A stretch of DNA of 64,000 bases from Arctopsyche grandis. Lineage: Eukaryota; Arthropoda; Insecta; Trichoptera; Hydropsychidae. The stretch spans positions 26,198,001 through 26,262,000 of the forward strand of contig NC_135359.1 in assembly GCF_051622035.1 (NCBI RefSeq). The letters run 5' to 3'. Both the position numbers and the translations under genes were made by a program. Below the pieces are notes generated by a model. It saw nothing but the letters and a program-made list of their open reading frames with translations, had not been told where the DNA came from and searched no databases. Each line of letters opens with the position of its first letter. Within the stretch, counting starts at the first letter, position 1. Positions 26,701 to 32,400 of the stretch are shown here, piece after piece.

Positions 26701-29700
26701 TGGTCCCTCGTTTTAACGCATACTTTGTGAGTCGCATTTGCATTTTCAGTGATCCCTTGGTCGCTAAATAAAATTTAAGCAAATTTTACGCAATTTTTCT
26801 CGATTGTTTTTATTATTTTTTTTAAATTTCGTCTTTTTGCATGATAATTTTCATGTACATTACGTTTAGAGTTAATTATTGAGGTTTAATATTTTTCATA
26901 TATCAATCTAGTTGATGTGTAATACAGTGGGAAATTAAAATTACTTACATTACAGTACTTTCAAAATTAATTTAAAAGTGTTTCTATGAAATCAAACAAA
27001 GAAAATTGTTTTCCTAAGCTACATATTTCACAATCTGTCACCACGAGTGTTGGTTTTCTTTTATTTAATAATTATCGATGTGAATACCATTCATTGAAAT
27101 TGAGCACCAAGAGGCTCAAGTTTCATTCACTCTATGTCTTTCCTCCCCTATTAATAGTCTAGTGATTCTAAAACTTTTCCTTTTAAATTTACATATAAAA
27201 TATTCAATACATTAACCCTTTTTCATATGTATTGAAACTAAATTTTATATAATATTTAAATTATTTACAAAATTTGCACGTATTTATTCGTAATAAATCT
27301 GATTATATTATACATACATTCATATATGAAAATTCTGAGATTTTGACTGATTTATATCCAGTATCCTAATCAAATTTTTATGCTTTTAATTTTTGAACTA
27401 ACCTATAAAATTAAATATAGTAAAATGTATTTCTGTTGTATTGTATAATATTACAATTTTAAAGATGTAACAAAACTTTACAACGAACTTGATTCTTATT
27501 GATTTTTTTTTGTATTTTTATTATAAAGTACAGTAAATGTTATAATCATTATAATACAAAATTTGGATGTTCGTCGTGTTTTCGATATGGTGTTAGTCCA
27601 AATCGTCGCACTTGTTCCGATTAAAGTCCCATTACTCGTTGTATGACATATGGGCCTGGGGTGCGCGACCGGTGCACCCTCACCCCAAAATCCGTTTAAA
27701 TACAATAATCATCCTCAAATAAGGACATACTCCATTTATTTTATTGTTGCAAATCGCCATGTACTGACTACAACCTGCTGCGAAAGAAAAAGTTGCACAA
27801 TGCCACCAAAAATACAGGGGCGTGGCGGGGTGGCCATTGACAAAACAAAAAGCTGAGGGTGAAAATAATTATTATTCGCAATATGTATTTATACGGTTTT
27901 TATTTCAATTTTGATGTCAAATCATATATGTTATCAGTTAGATGAATCTCGATCTGTATTTATTTATTTATTGATTCAGTATAGTAATATAGTACCTAGT
28001 AGTGAAATATAAACTGTATTATACCGTTCTTTTATATACCTATATATGTATCTATGTATTTCAGTTATAATCGTTTCAATGTAATTGAAAGTTTCCGGTT
28101 TTTAGTATCTTATCTCCGGATGAATCTTTAATCTCGCTTGGAATGAGAAAAAAGTTTTGAATTCCAATTAGACATTTCTTTGACGGAACTTGTATTCGTT
28201 TCTTTCGCAAAGTTTAGCTGTTAACTCAGATCAAATCAAAATTTGTAAATTAAAATAACAGTCATTATACAAATTATTTTTTAAGAGTGATTTTATACGT
28301 CGATTTATAGTTTTTAGAACAGGTAATGCTACTGGCATGATATGAATGTTAGAGTAAAATAATGATTAATCAAATACATATGTATAACAAGAAAATATCG
28401 TTAGAATATATTAGTGTTTTTTAAATAAATTTGGGCAATTAAGATACCTTCTTATAATGAGATTTTTTTACATTACTTCGGACACTTCAAACTACAAAAA
28501 ATAATAAATCAAAAACAGTGTATATTTATGAATATTTAAATTCTGTGAATCTGCGAAAGTAGTACAGTCTCCGAGTATTTAAATTCTTGTGTATCTATAG
28601 GTACATATGTTTAATTAGTATTTATGCTTAATAAAGAAACGTTTAATTTCCTTAGCGGTTTTGGGTTACTATAATTTATTGTTCTATAGTTCACCTGAAG
28701 TCAAAATAGTTCATTTCATAGAAAAGATCATAAACCAAAAATGATGGTTCATAGAACACGGAGTTTTAAGTGAGTTTTATTTCTATTTTTATATTCTATT
28801 AGATAACACTGATTATATTTTAAAAAACGTCACTTTTTTGGCAATACTATATTTAAAAGTAATATTGATTTGAAATCACGTATTATTTTATCTCAAAAAC
28901 CTTCCTTTGAAATGTCAATACTAACTGAAAAGACATATATTTTATCTGTCAAATATCAAATTGACACGTCAAAACCACCTTTTAGAAAAAGCTGTAAAAC
29001 AACGCGATATATAATATGCATCAAGAGTGCAACGTTGACCATTTACATATAGTAGTGTCATAATTCGAATTGAAGTGGTGTAAATAAAGTGCAAGCGTTC
29101 CGTCCCATATGTCGATGCAGTTTGACAGCGGAATTAGCACACTGCACTCCATTATGCGTACGAAGAGCACAAAGGCGTAATGAGGGGCAGCCGGGTGACA
29201 ACTATCGAGGGTGCTTTTAACACTGCCAACGCCTGGGGTTTGCATTTTTTTCTGTAATCACAGCCACATATTGGGGTTGACAAACCATAAACCTCACACG
29301 CTGCCCGACTCCGCAAATTTAAAAGGATGTTGGTGTCATCCGATTCAGCTGGCTCTCGTATTTTTTTTTATCTCGTTCAAAGGTGACAATTGTGAAATTC
29401 TGTCCTAGATTTATTTACAAGTGATTTTGGAAAGGGGTAGAATTAGGCGCACGTGTGCATAACAGTGTTAACTAAGTAGGTTAAAATCGTGCCATACAGC
29501 GAAAGTGTTATCCGACATCGTATGACATGCGTATAGTCAGATAATTAGGCTCTTCCGGTAATTTTATTTTTAAATATGTTTAATTTCAATGATGTCGAAT
29601 GAAATATAGAATATTTAAAAATGAGTTAAATGTATATGTGATGAAATACTATTCTCAAAAAGCTCTATACTGGCATATTTAAGAAAATTACTATATGGAA

Positions 29701-31179
29701 GCACACGTGCTTTTTGTGAGTTGATATGAATTGCAAGTTTTTCTATACCCATTACTTCTTTTTTCTGTGTAAAAACATATTATTTTAAAATATCTTAAAG
29801 TATTTTTTTTAATAAAACAATCATAATAACAGATTTAAGTTTGTAGATATATGTAATTAAAAAAAAGTTTTTTTTTGTGAATGCCCCAAAGTTTACAAAT
29901 CATACTAACGGGTTTATAAATGTGGTCAACGATGTGGGCTAGTTGTGAAAATGTAGTCGTATAATGTATAAAATATGAATTTGAAATTAGTTCTGGGCAA
30001 TGTAATTTAAATACGGGCCCACGAAATATTTTCATGAATATTCAGGAAAACCCCTTTTCCGACGGATGAAAACCAACAGAGGAAAACGAGGTATGTAATA
30101 TTATGATAAATGACCTTAAATTTTTGCTGAAATTATACTAATCATACATATATGTATACGTCATAAACTTTAAAAGGCATAAAATTTTTTCAAATACGCA
30201 ACTAAAACAATTAAATTAAATACATTTTGTAAACAAAAAAAAAAAAATATTGCACTAAAAATAAAAATGTAATAGAGGTTAATTTTTACATTATCAAATA
30301 AAAGCTTTTAAAAATTGAGTTGATTGTTTCAAATATTCATAATTTATATTTTATATGCTATGTATGTAAATATTTACATATAACATTTATAATTTAAGTC
30401 ATAATCATTTTGCAACAAATATTGGTTCGCGAATACAAATTTACATACATATTCAAAAAGCACAAAATAACAGTCTATGATTATTATATAACAACAAATA
30501 CAGTGAAATTATTTAAACCTATTTATGTATTGATTTTGCATTTCAAATATTTGATAAATTTTTCTATTTTTAATTATTGAAGAACCGCTTTTGACTTATC
30601 TAAATTTGATACAGTTTCATTGATTATAAGATGTTGAAAATGACATATATGACGTCACTAATTTACTTGACCTTCATATCCAATTTAATTAGTATATTTA
30701 TATTCAAGCTATATGTATAATGCATACATCAAATTCATAATGATTTAACGCTACTAAGCGGGATTTTCACATGTTTGTGCAATGTTATTCACAAATATTA
30801 TACCTGATTGATCATTGAGAGGTCTCGAAGAAGGTGGTGTGTGCGTCGGAGTGTCAGCATGCGTTGCCAGCCCGGTGCCGTACAATCCGAAGTCTTCAGC
30901 ACTCGATGAACTCGCGTTACTACATTTCCTGCCACTTTTGTCGCCGAGCGATGACAGAAGTCTATTTTCCTGGCCGGAGGACAACGCCGACGACAGGAAT
31001 TTGTTGTCTTGGCTCGCCAGGGACGAAAGGAACTTGTTCTCCTGTTGTCCAGCGAGCGACATGAATTTGTTGTCTTGCGCCTGGTGCGACAGGTGGCTGT
31101 TGTGGTGGAGGTGATGGTCGTCGATGAGGCCCGAAACCCCCAACAGTCCGCCGACCAGGTTCGGCCTCAGCTCGTCCAT
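3191..31179 (-). CDS. Prop: PROP-class paired-like homeobox transcription factor (six exons)
   Basis: Joined coding exons: 31179-30804, 17570-17386, 15307-15200, 11206-11039, 8224-8125, 3297-3191; 1044 nt, 347 residues plus TAA. Seen: a 60-residue homeodomain (about 178-237) starting RRRHRTTF and ending [10 protein letters not shown], with R5, F8, L16, F20, W48, F49, Q50, N51 and R53 all present. Q50 makes it a Q50 paired-like domain. The RRRHRTTF start and the [16 protein letters not shown] helix 3 match PROP1 and UNC-42. No paired domain precedes it. Known: PROP1 controls pituitary lineages and UNC-42 specifies interneurons and sensory neurons; both are nuclear and bind TAAT-based palindromes. 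Inferred: a neuronal identity factor in this insect. All introns are GT-AG and phases match at every junction (1, 0, 0, 0, 1). The true N-terminus is the only uncertain part. Introns are large and repeat-filled, but no exon is interrupted. Confidence 0.95.
3861..4112. mobile_element. Two MITE units in tandem sharing a target site
   Basis: Units 3861-3970 and 3971-4112 both begin TAATAAGTAGAGGTAGGATA and contain CGGCAAACCTTTAACAATGC; TAATAAG recurs a third time at 4113. Unit 2 has about 35 extra bases in the middle. Reverse-orientation relative at 40828-40915. Preceded by a SINE tail (3828-3860). Confidence 0.65.
4445..5095 (-). mobile_element. tRNA-derived SINE, split by an insertion
   Basis: Reverse copy of the main SINE family of this window: tail GGCGCATTGGGGTTTACC, body GTGACTCCAGGTCGATC, and a tRNA-like head with box B GGTTCAATCCC. 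Interrupted at 4594-4825 by another repeat; other copies show the uninterrupted join. Confidence 0.8.
4594..4825 (+). mobile_element. Short retroposon-like repeat inserted in the SINE
   Basis: Begins CTAGCTGAACCCCGGCATGC, carries CGTTCCCGTTCCC repeats, the phrase TTTCATCGTAATCGGTTCAG, a (CA)n run, and ends ATTTTTATATATATA. The same family is at 14652-14945, 14950-15175 (reverse) and 36574-36845. No transposase or RT is visible, so the class is unassigned. Confidence 0.65.
5448..5535 (-). mobile_element. LINE 3' end fragment
   Basis: CATCATCATCATC followed by the reverse complement of a LINE reverse-transcriptase C-terminus (pattern as in the longer copy at 12600-13000). Heavily truncated. 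Confidence 0.6.
6555..7400 (+). mobile_element. SINE (forward) split by a second, reverse SINE
   Basis: Forward SINE body runs 6555-6658 up to CTGATTTCATTGTT and resumes at 7146 with ATTGTTGAAACGG, ending CCTTCCTGG near 7385. The break is filled by a reverse SINE. Confidence 0.8.
6659..7145 (-). mobile_element. Inserted SINE with tRNA-like head and A-rich tail
   Basis: Flanked by ATTGTT at 6653-6658 and 7146-7151 (target duplication). On the minus strand its head carries box A TGGTCTAGTGG and box B GAGTTCGATTCCC (about 7065-7140), and its 3' tail is A-rich (seen as TTTATTTTATTTTTTT at 6657-6680). Confidence 0.8.
7603..7665 (+). repeat. Short dispersed repeat fragment
   Basis: Pattern ATGCCATGACGAGTTGC...CGACACTTATGG recurs, diverged, at 7603-7665, 13226-13280 and 14405-14460. 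Likely the remnant of one retroposon family. Confidence 0.45.
8042..8100. repeat. (TA)n microsatellite beside the exon 5 donor
   Basis: 59 bp of perfect alternating TA, continuing imperfectly to 8108. It starts 23 nt downstream of the exon 5 splice donor in gene orientation. Confidence 0.95.
8125..8224 (-). CDS. Prop: Prop coding exon 5
   Basis: 100 nt. Acceptor CCAATAG, donor G|GTATTT. Encodes residues 280-312 and the first base of Gly313: [20 protein letters not shown], then [14 protein letters not shown]. The first ATG is an internal Met after ...RYPQ, not a start. Phase 0 in and phase 1 out match exons 4 and 6. A long (TA)n tract begins 23 nt past the donor. Confidence 0.9.
8430..8710. 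mobile_element. Foldback-element terminal fragments (TGTTCGACA family)
   Basis: CACTGTTCGACAAATGACG followed by TTCAGAGTCGAGATATGAC, then a short hairpin of the same motif, then a second start CACTGTTCGACACG with CAGAGACGAGATATGACTTT. Matches the ends of the larger element at 15403-16865. Confidence 0.6.
8715..9030 (+). repeat. Dispersed repeat, 'CTACTGATCTACTGATC' family
   Basis: Shares AAATGCTTTTCATTATTACG, GCTACTGATCTACTGATC and AGCTCAAAAACCTATTTAC with copies at 37980-38345, 55310-55680 (reverse), 56100-56740 (reverse), 58250-58560 and 58635-59060. No coding capacity seen. Confidence 0.7.
9095..9400. promoter_or_regulatory. Candidate intronic cis-regulatory island
   Basis: Less AT-biased and repeat-free, dense in homeodomain core sites (several ATTAG/TAATG and TAATTG). 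9100-9110 is one base from the PROP1 palindrome TAATTGAATTA. Function inferred only. Confidence 0.35.
10569..10773. mobile_element. hAT-type MITE
   Basis: 205 bp. Ends CAATGGTTTCACCC and (reverse complement of right) CAGTGGTGTCACCC. Flanks TATGTATG (10561-10568) and TATGTACA (10774-10781) are a diverged 8-bp target duplication. Contains three ACGGGTTTCC repeats. Non-autonomous. Confidence 0.7.
11039..11206 (-). CDS. Prop: Prop coding exon 4 (recognition helix and basic tail)
   Basis: 168 nt, phase 0 at both ends, acceptor TTCGCAG and donor GTCAGT. Encodes residues 224-279. Begins [14 protein letters not shown] (homeodomain 47-60, Q50) and continues [10 protein letters not shown], which matches PROP1/UNC-42 better than other paired-like families. 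Ends with a Tyr/Pro-rich stretch ([19 protein letters not shown]). The 46/47 intron is the classic position in paired-class homeoboxes. Confidence 0.96.
11290..11575. promoter_or_regulatory. GC-rich intronic block near exon 4
   Basis: Markedly GC- and purine-rich on + (GGGGTGAGAGGGAGGGGGAG), with a hairpin GGTGGGGCTCCGCCCCC near 11525-11543. Open frames across it have no domain and no splice logic. Could be regulatory or a diverged repeat. Confidence 0.3.
11643..11726. repeat. (AT)n microsatellite
   Basis: 84 bp of perfect AT alternation. The 'YIYIYI' open frames here are artefacts of this tract. Confidence 0.95.
12600..13010 (-). pseudogene. LINE reverse-transcriptase C-terminus, truncated
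   Basis: Minus-strand translation at 12642-12845 includes [20 protein letters not shown] and ends [13 protein letters not shown], the typical C-terminal signature of insect non-LTR elements (GRW.D.I....G..WM..AQ.R..W...EA..QQ). The segment to 13010 extends the same element with breaks. The tail points to about 12605 with a CATTATCATC run. Confidence 0.75.
13315..13545 (-). mobile_element. SINE fragment
   Basis: Reverse copy of the main SINE family: AAATTGGCAAAC, CGACTTGGAGTC and CAATCGAGGTCA, then a degraded tRNA-like head (GGCTTCAACCCGGG, ACAACCACCGAGCTATAC). Confidence 0.65.
13650..13985. promoter_or_regulatory. GC-rich, repeat-free intronic island
   Basis: High GC (CGGGGGACCGTTGCCCCTCC, GGGGCCCCTCCGGGGCGCAG) in AT-rich intron. 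13813-13823 (TGATTGAATTA) is one base from the PROP1 palindrome. Abrupt edges and no ORF with splice signals suggest a conserved regulatory element; unverified. Confidence 0.4.
14652..15175. repeat. Tail-to-tail pair of the 'GCTGAACCCGG' retroposon-like repeat
   Basis: Forward copy 14652-14945 (starts CTAGCTGAACCCGGAACGCG, ends ATTTTTATATATATC) and reverse copy to 15175 (ends CATGCCGGGTTCAGCTAG). The two tails meet at a TATATA run near 14930-14970. The right end lies 25 bp from exon 3. A SINE fragment (14525-14620) precedes it. Confidence 0.65.
15200..15307 (-). CDS. Prop: Prop coding exon 3 (homeodomain helices 1-2)
   Basis: 108 nt, phase 0 at both ends, acceptor TTTCTAG and donor GTAAGT. 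Encodes residues 188-223, homeodomain positions 11-46: [10 protein letters not shown] (helix 1), [10 protein letters not shown] (loop), [10 protein letters not shown] (helix 2), NEARIQ (turn into helix 3). HYPDIY and REELA are strong paired-class signatures. Too short to show up as a long ORF; found by asking what must join exon 2 to exon 4. Confidence 0.95.
15403..16865. mobile_element. Foldback element with about 400-bp inverted ends
   Basis: Left arm starts ACTGTTCGACACGAAAAATG and runs through GATGTCTCAAAATCTGTCAA to CAGTGGGAAAAAATCCC. The right arm (about 16420-16865) carries the same phrases reversed, ending CATTTTTCGTGTCGAATAGT. The centre (15810-16420) is unique to the family and recurs at 45460-46090. 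Frames through the arms give similar hydrophobic peptides in every copy but match nothing I know. Confidence 0.65.
16925..17325 (-). mobile_element. Second TGTTCGACA-family arm
   Basis: Repeats the right arm of the element above (CAGTGGGAAAAAATCCCAAG ... TATCTCGTCTCTAAACC) and ends in GTCGTCATTTGTCGAACAGT, an intact terminal sequence. Ends 60 bp from exon 2. Confidence 0.6.
17386..17570 (-). CDS. Prop: Prop coding exon 2 (linker and start of homeodomain)
   Basis: 185 nt between acceptor TTGCAG (17571-17576) and donor GTATTT (17380-17385). Completes codon 126 (Ala) and encodes residues 127-187: [14 protein letters not shown], a five-Gly run, a His-Ala-Pro repeat (four HAP units), then [11 protein letters not shown], which is homeodomain residues 1-10. 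The exon is very GC-rich against an AT-rich intron. The intron after homeodomain residue 10 falls in phase 0. Confidence 0.93.
17815..18025 (+). mobile_element. MITE, 'TGAGCCGTT' family, copy 1
   Basis: Shares AATATTTAAAAATACTGGTG, ATCAAACAGAAATAGT and TTTTTGGAACTGAA with 23167-23395 and, reversed, 35380-35575. Confidence 0.6.
18250..18507 (+). mobile_element. Retroposon 3' end with hairpin and (AAAT)n tail
   Basis: GACCATTATGGTGCATTAGG ... CCACAATGGTCC forms a stem, followed by AAATAAATAAATAAATAAAT. The same structure is at 51080-51175 and, looser, at 40930-41005. This suggests a LINE/SINE family using a 3' stem-loop. Confidence 0.55.
19465..20211. mobile_element. Possible hAT-like non-autonomous element
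   Basis: Left end TAGGGGGTTTTGCCCGGGTC; right end reads TAGGGTTTCTGATTTCCCGG on the other strand. Both halves carry CCCGGGAAT/TTCCGGGAAA repeats. No convincing target duplication. Confidence 0.4.
21130..21240 (+). repeat. SINE-associated block, copy 1
   Basis: GGTACTAAGAGTAGCGAAGA through ACTATAGCCAGCAGC is nearly identical at 42570-42650, where a SINE body follows directly. Confidence 0.6.
21455..21875 (+). mobile_element. tRNA-derived SINE, near complete
   Basis: Head TAGCTCAGCATTGAAAGTG (box A) with box B GGTTCGATCCC at about 21510, body GTGACTCCAGGTCAATCG, tail GGCGCATTGGGGTTTACC and CTTCCTGGTA, then A-rich. No RT; mobilised in trans by a LINE. Confidence 0.85.
22688..22870 (+). mobile_element. 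SINE of a second family
   Basis: tRNA-like head AGCTTAGCTCATAGGTTAAG with box B AGATTCAAATCCC, then TTCGATTTTCAATATCTATC. A similar head is at 60598-60715. Confidence 0.6.
23167..23395 (+). mobile_element. MITE, 'TGAGCCGTT' family, best copy
   Basis: Starts TGAGCCGTTATATTTGAAA and ends AACGGCTCA: terminal inverted repeats of about 9 bp. 229 bp, no ORF. Confidence 0.65.
24180..24320. promoter_or_regulatory. Less AT-rich intronic island
   Basis: GACGACAGGACGAGTAACTC and flanks stand out from the intron and are not repeated elsewhere here. Candidate regulatory sequence only. Confidence 0.25.
24905..25140. promoter_or_regulatory. GC-richer, repeat-free intronic island
   Basis: Contains GGGCCGACGTGGCGTTCC and CCCAGCCGACTGCGACACCG. 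Single copy in the window. Open frames cross it on both strands without splice signals. Candidate enhancer. Confidence 0.35.
25440..25845 (-). mobile_element. SINE, reverse
   Basis: Starts with the T-rich complement of its A tail, then CCAGGAAGGC and AATGCGCC, body GATCGATTTGGAGTC, box B-like CGGATCGAACC. Closest relative at 55710-56100. Confidence 0.75.
26021..26185. mobile_element. Near-perfect palindromic MITE
   Basis: 165 bp. GGCTCGGGGCAAGATAGTG ... pairs with CACTATCTTGCCCCGAGCCC across more than 70 bp with one main mismatch; short loop around TTAATTTACATAG. The high arm identity suggests a recent insertion or gene conversion. Confidence 0.75.
27600..27865. promoter_or_regulatory. GC-richer intronic island
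   Basis: TGGGCCTGGGGTGCGCGACC to GGGGCGTGGCGGGGTGGCC, not repeated here. No convincing exon. Candidate conserved non-coding element. Confidence 0.3.
29060..29360. promoter_or_regulatory. GC-richer intronic island near exon 1
   Basis: Single-copy, about balanced GC, within 1.5 kb of exon 1 (ATGAGGGGCAGCCGGGTGAC, CACGCTGCCCGACTCCGC). Good candidate for an intronic enhancer; function not shown. Confidence 0.4.
30804..31179 (-). CDS. Prop: Prop coding exon 1 (N-terminal region)
   Basis: Encodes residues 1-125 plus the first base of codon 126, ending at CAG|GTATAA. Starts [14 protein letters not shown], then a His-rich stretch ([13 protein letters not shown]), then four imperfect copies of an 11-13 residue unit built on Q(D/E)NKFLSSL (about residues 35-80), then a Ser-rich stretch and a Thr/Pro-rich end ([13 protein letters not shown]). 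No domain is expected here; such low-complexity N-termini are normal in paired-like proteins. ATG 31179 is the first in-frame Met after an in-frame TAG at 31471-31473, but the open frame continues upstream and may also be coding (see the entry at 31180-31470). Base composition is far more GC-rich than the flanking intron. Confidence 0.88.
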
Positions 31180-31470
31180 GATCTTGGAGTTCTGTCCGCA
31201 GCCGTTGCCGCTGAAGTTGAGCTGGCGGCTAAAGATGGCCGGGAAGATGTTGAACTGCTGGGGGTCCCCGAGGGAAGGCAGCTGCGGCTCGGGCGGCGCC
31301 CCCGCGCCCCCCGCCACGCAAGGAACTCCCTTGAAATCCAACGTGGGGCCGTGCGGCCGCTGCGCGCCCCCCGCCGGCTCGCACAGCTTCCTCAAATACC
31401 AACTAATGCTGGCACTGGCCTCCACAACTGGCCACAATCCACACTCGCACCACAAAAATATCCAGACAAT
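31180..31470 (-). other. Open, GC-rich frame upstream of the exon 1 ATG: 5'UTR or N-terminal extension
   Basis: The exon 1 frame stays open from ATG 31179 back to TAG 31471-31473, with no Met between. The conceptual peptide includes SISWYLRKLCEPAGG and the block FNIFPAIFSRQLNF just before MDELRP. That block resembles the eh1/octapeptide repressor motif (F-x-I-x-x-I) found near the N-terminus of many paired-like homeodomain proteins. If it is translated, the start must lie in an upstream exon joined at an acceptor within this stretch; candidate AG sites exist, but none has a strong pyrimidine tract. If not, it is 5'UTR. I cannot decide from sequence alone. Confidence 0.5.
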
Positions 31471-31479
31471 CTAACAAAC

Positions 31480-32400
31480 CGTCAGCGACATACACAACAG
31501 TTTAAAACGAAAACACACCCGACACGGTTATGTACGTGTTCACGTTGAAATTTCAAACGCTACCCTCGAAAGGCGACAGTAATCGAATCGGTGAGTCATT
31601 ACGAGGTCGGGTTCGAGGCGTGAAAGCGACCTACGTCAAGTAATTTTATTCCGATTATTTAATTGTATCAACTCGTCACCATCGCGTCTGATGATTATTG
31701 AATTAAAAACGCGCCGAAACGAAGGAGAGGCGGTGCAGACGGGACAGTGGCGCACCTGACGACGCCAGCCTCGCAGTGAGGGGCGTCTCGACGCGGCGTC
31801 CGCGCGCCCTCACAGCCCCAATTAACGTAATCTAAGCGATCTTTCGTCTGTTGCACTCGACATCGGGATATCCCGAACCCAAAGTGACTAACAACATTAA
31901 ATTGTTCTCATATATGTCGCGCAGGCCGAGGGCCGAGGGCCGAGGGAACTGTTTTCTCCCCCGTGCGATCGCCGGAGATGGACTATGTGCGGCCAACACT
32001 GCACAGAGAGGGACGAGTTGACTACGCGAGCACCACCGGTCGGGAACGCGACTCGAGATGGCTATATGGCCAGCTACGAGTCGGAGGGAGCCAAGTAAAC
32101 ACTGCTTTATTTGTACGCGTAAACACAACAACTACGGCTAATCCACCCTGCCCCTCTACCTGCCTCGATCGAGCTTTTCCGGCCCGGACTACGCTCGGCG
32201 ACTGCCCTTCGTCTCGCTCTCGCCTATGTCGATTAGAGCGAGACGCTCTCATTGGCGCGTACGGTCGCGATATGTGGCCGGTGTGGTATGTGCGTGCGGA
32301 AAGCGACCAATGGCAGGGGTGGCGGGCTGCGCGCTGAGCTTTCATTGGCCGAGCGGTGCGCTGCGATAGTGGGGGAAATCACCCTCAAAATGGTGGAGTC
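31480..32400 (-). promoter_or_regulatory. Prop: CpG-rich promoter and 5'UTR of Prop
   Basis: The densest GC/CpG stretch outside the exons, directly upstream of exon 1, ending sharply near 32400. CCAAT boxes: two on the gene strand (ATTGG on + at 32251-32255 and 32344-32348) and one on the other strand (32307-32311). A TATATG-like stretch lies near 31908-31914. A CAG|GTGCGC donor-like site near 31757 could end a non-coding first exon. A TAAT-type site one base off the PROP1 palindrome lies near 31692-31704, compatible with autoregulation. The start site itself is not determined. Confidence 0.6.

Larger units (their letters stand above)
17571..30803 (-). other. Prop: Prop intron 1 (longest)
   Basis: 13233 bp, GTATAA...TTGCAG. 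Elements are listed separately. The stretches 18510-19460, 20220-21110, 21880-22680, 23400-24170, 26200-27590, 27870-29050 and 29400-30750 are AT-rich with many TACATATGTA-type runs and nothing else I can support. Confidence 0.8.

Noticed and set aside
31009..31548. 179-codon open frame on the plus strand over exon 1
   Set aside because: It is the antisense shadow of a GC-rich coding exon and promoter; no domain, and the minus strand has the spliced homeobox gene.
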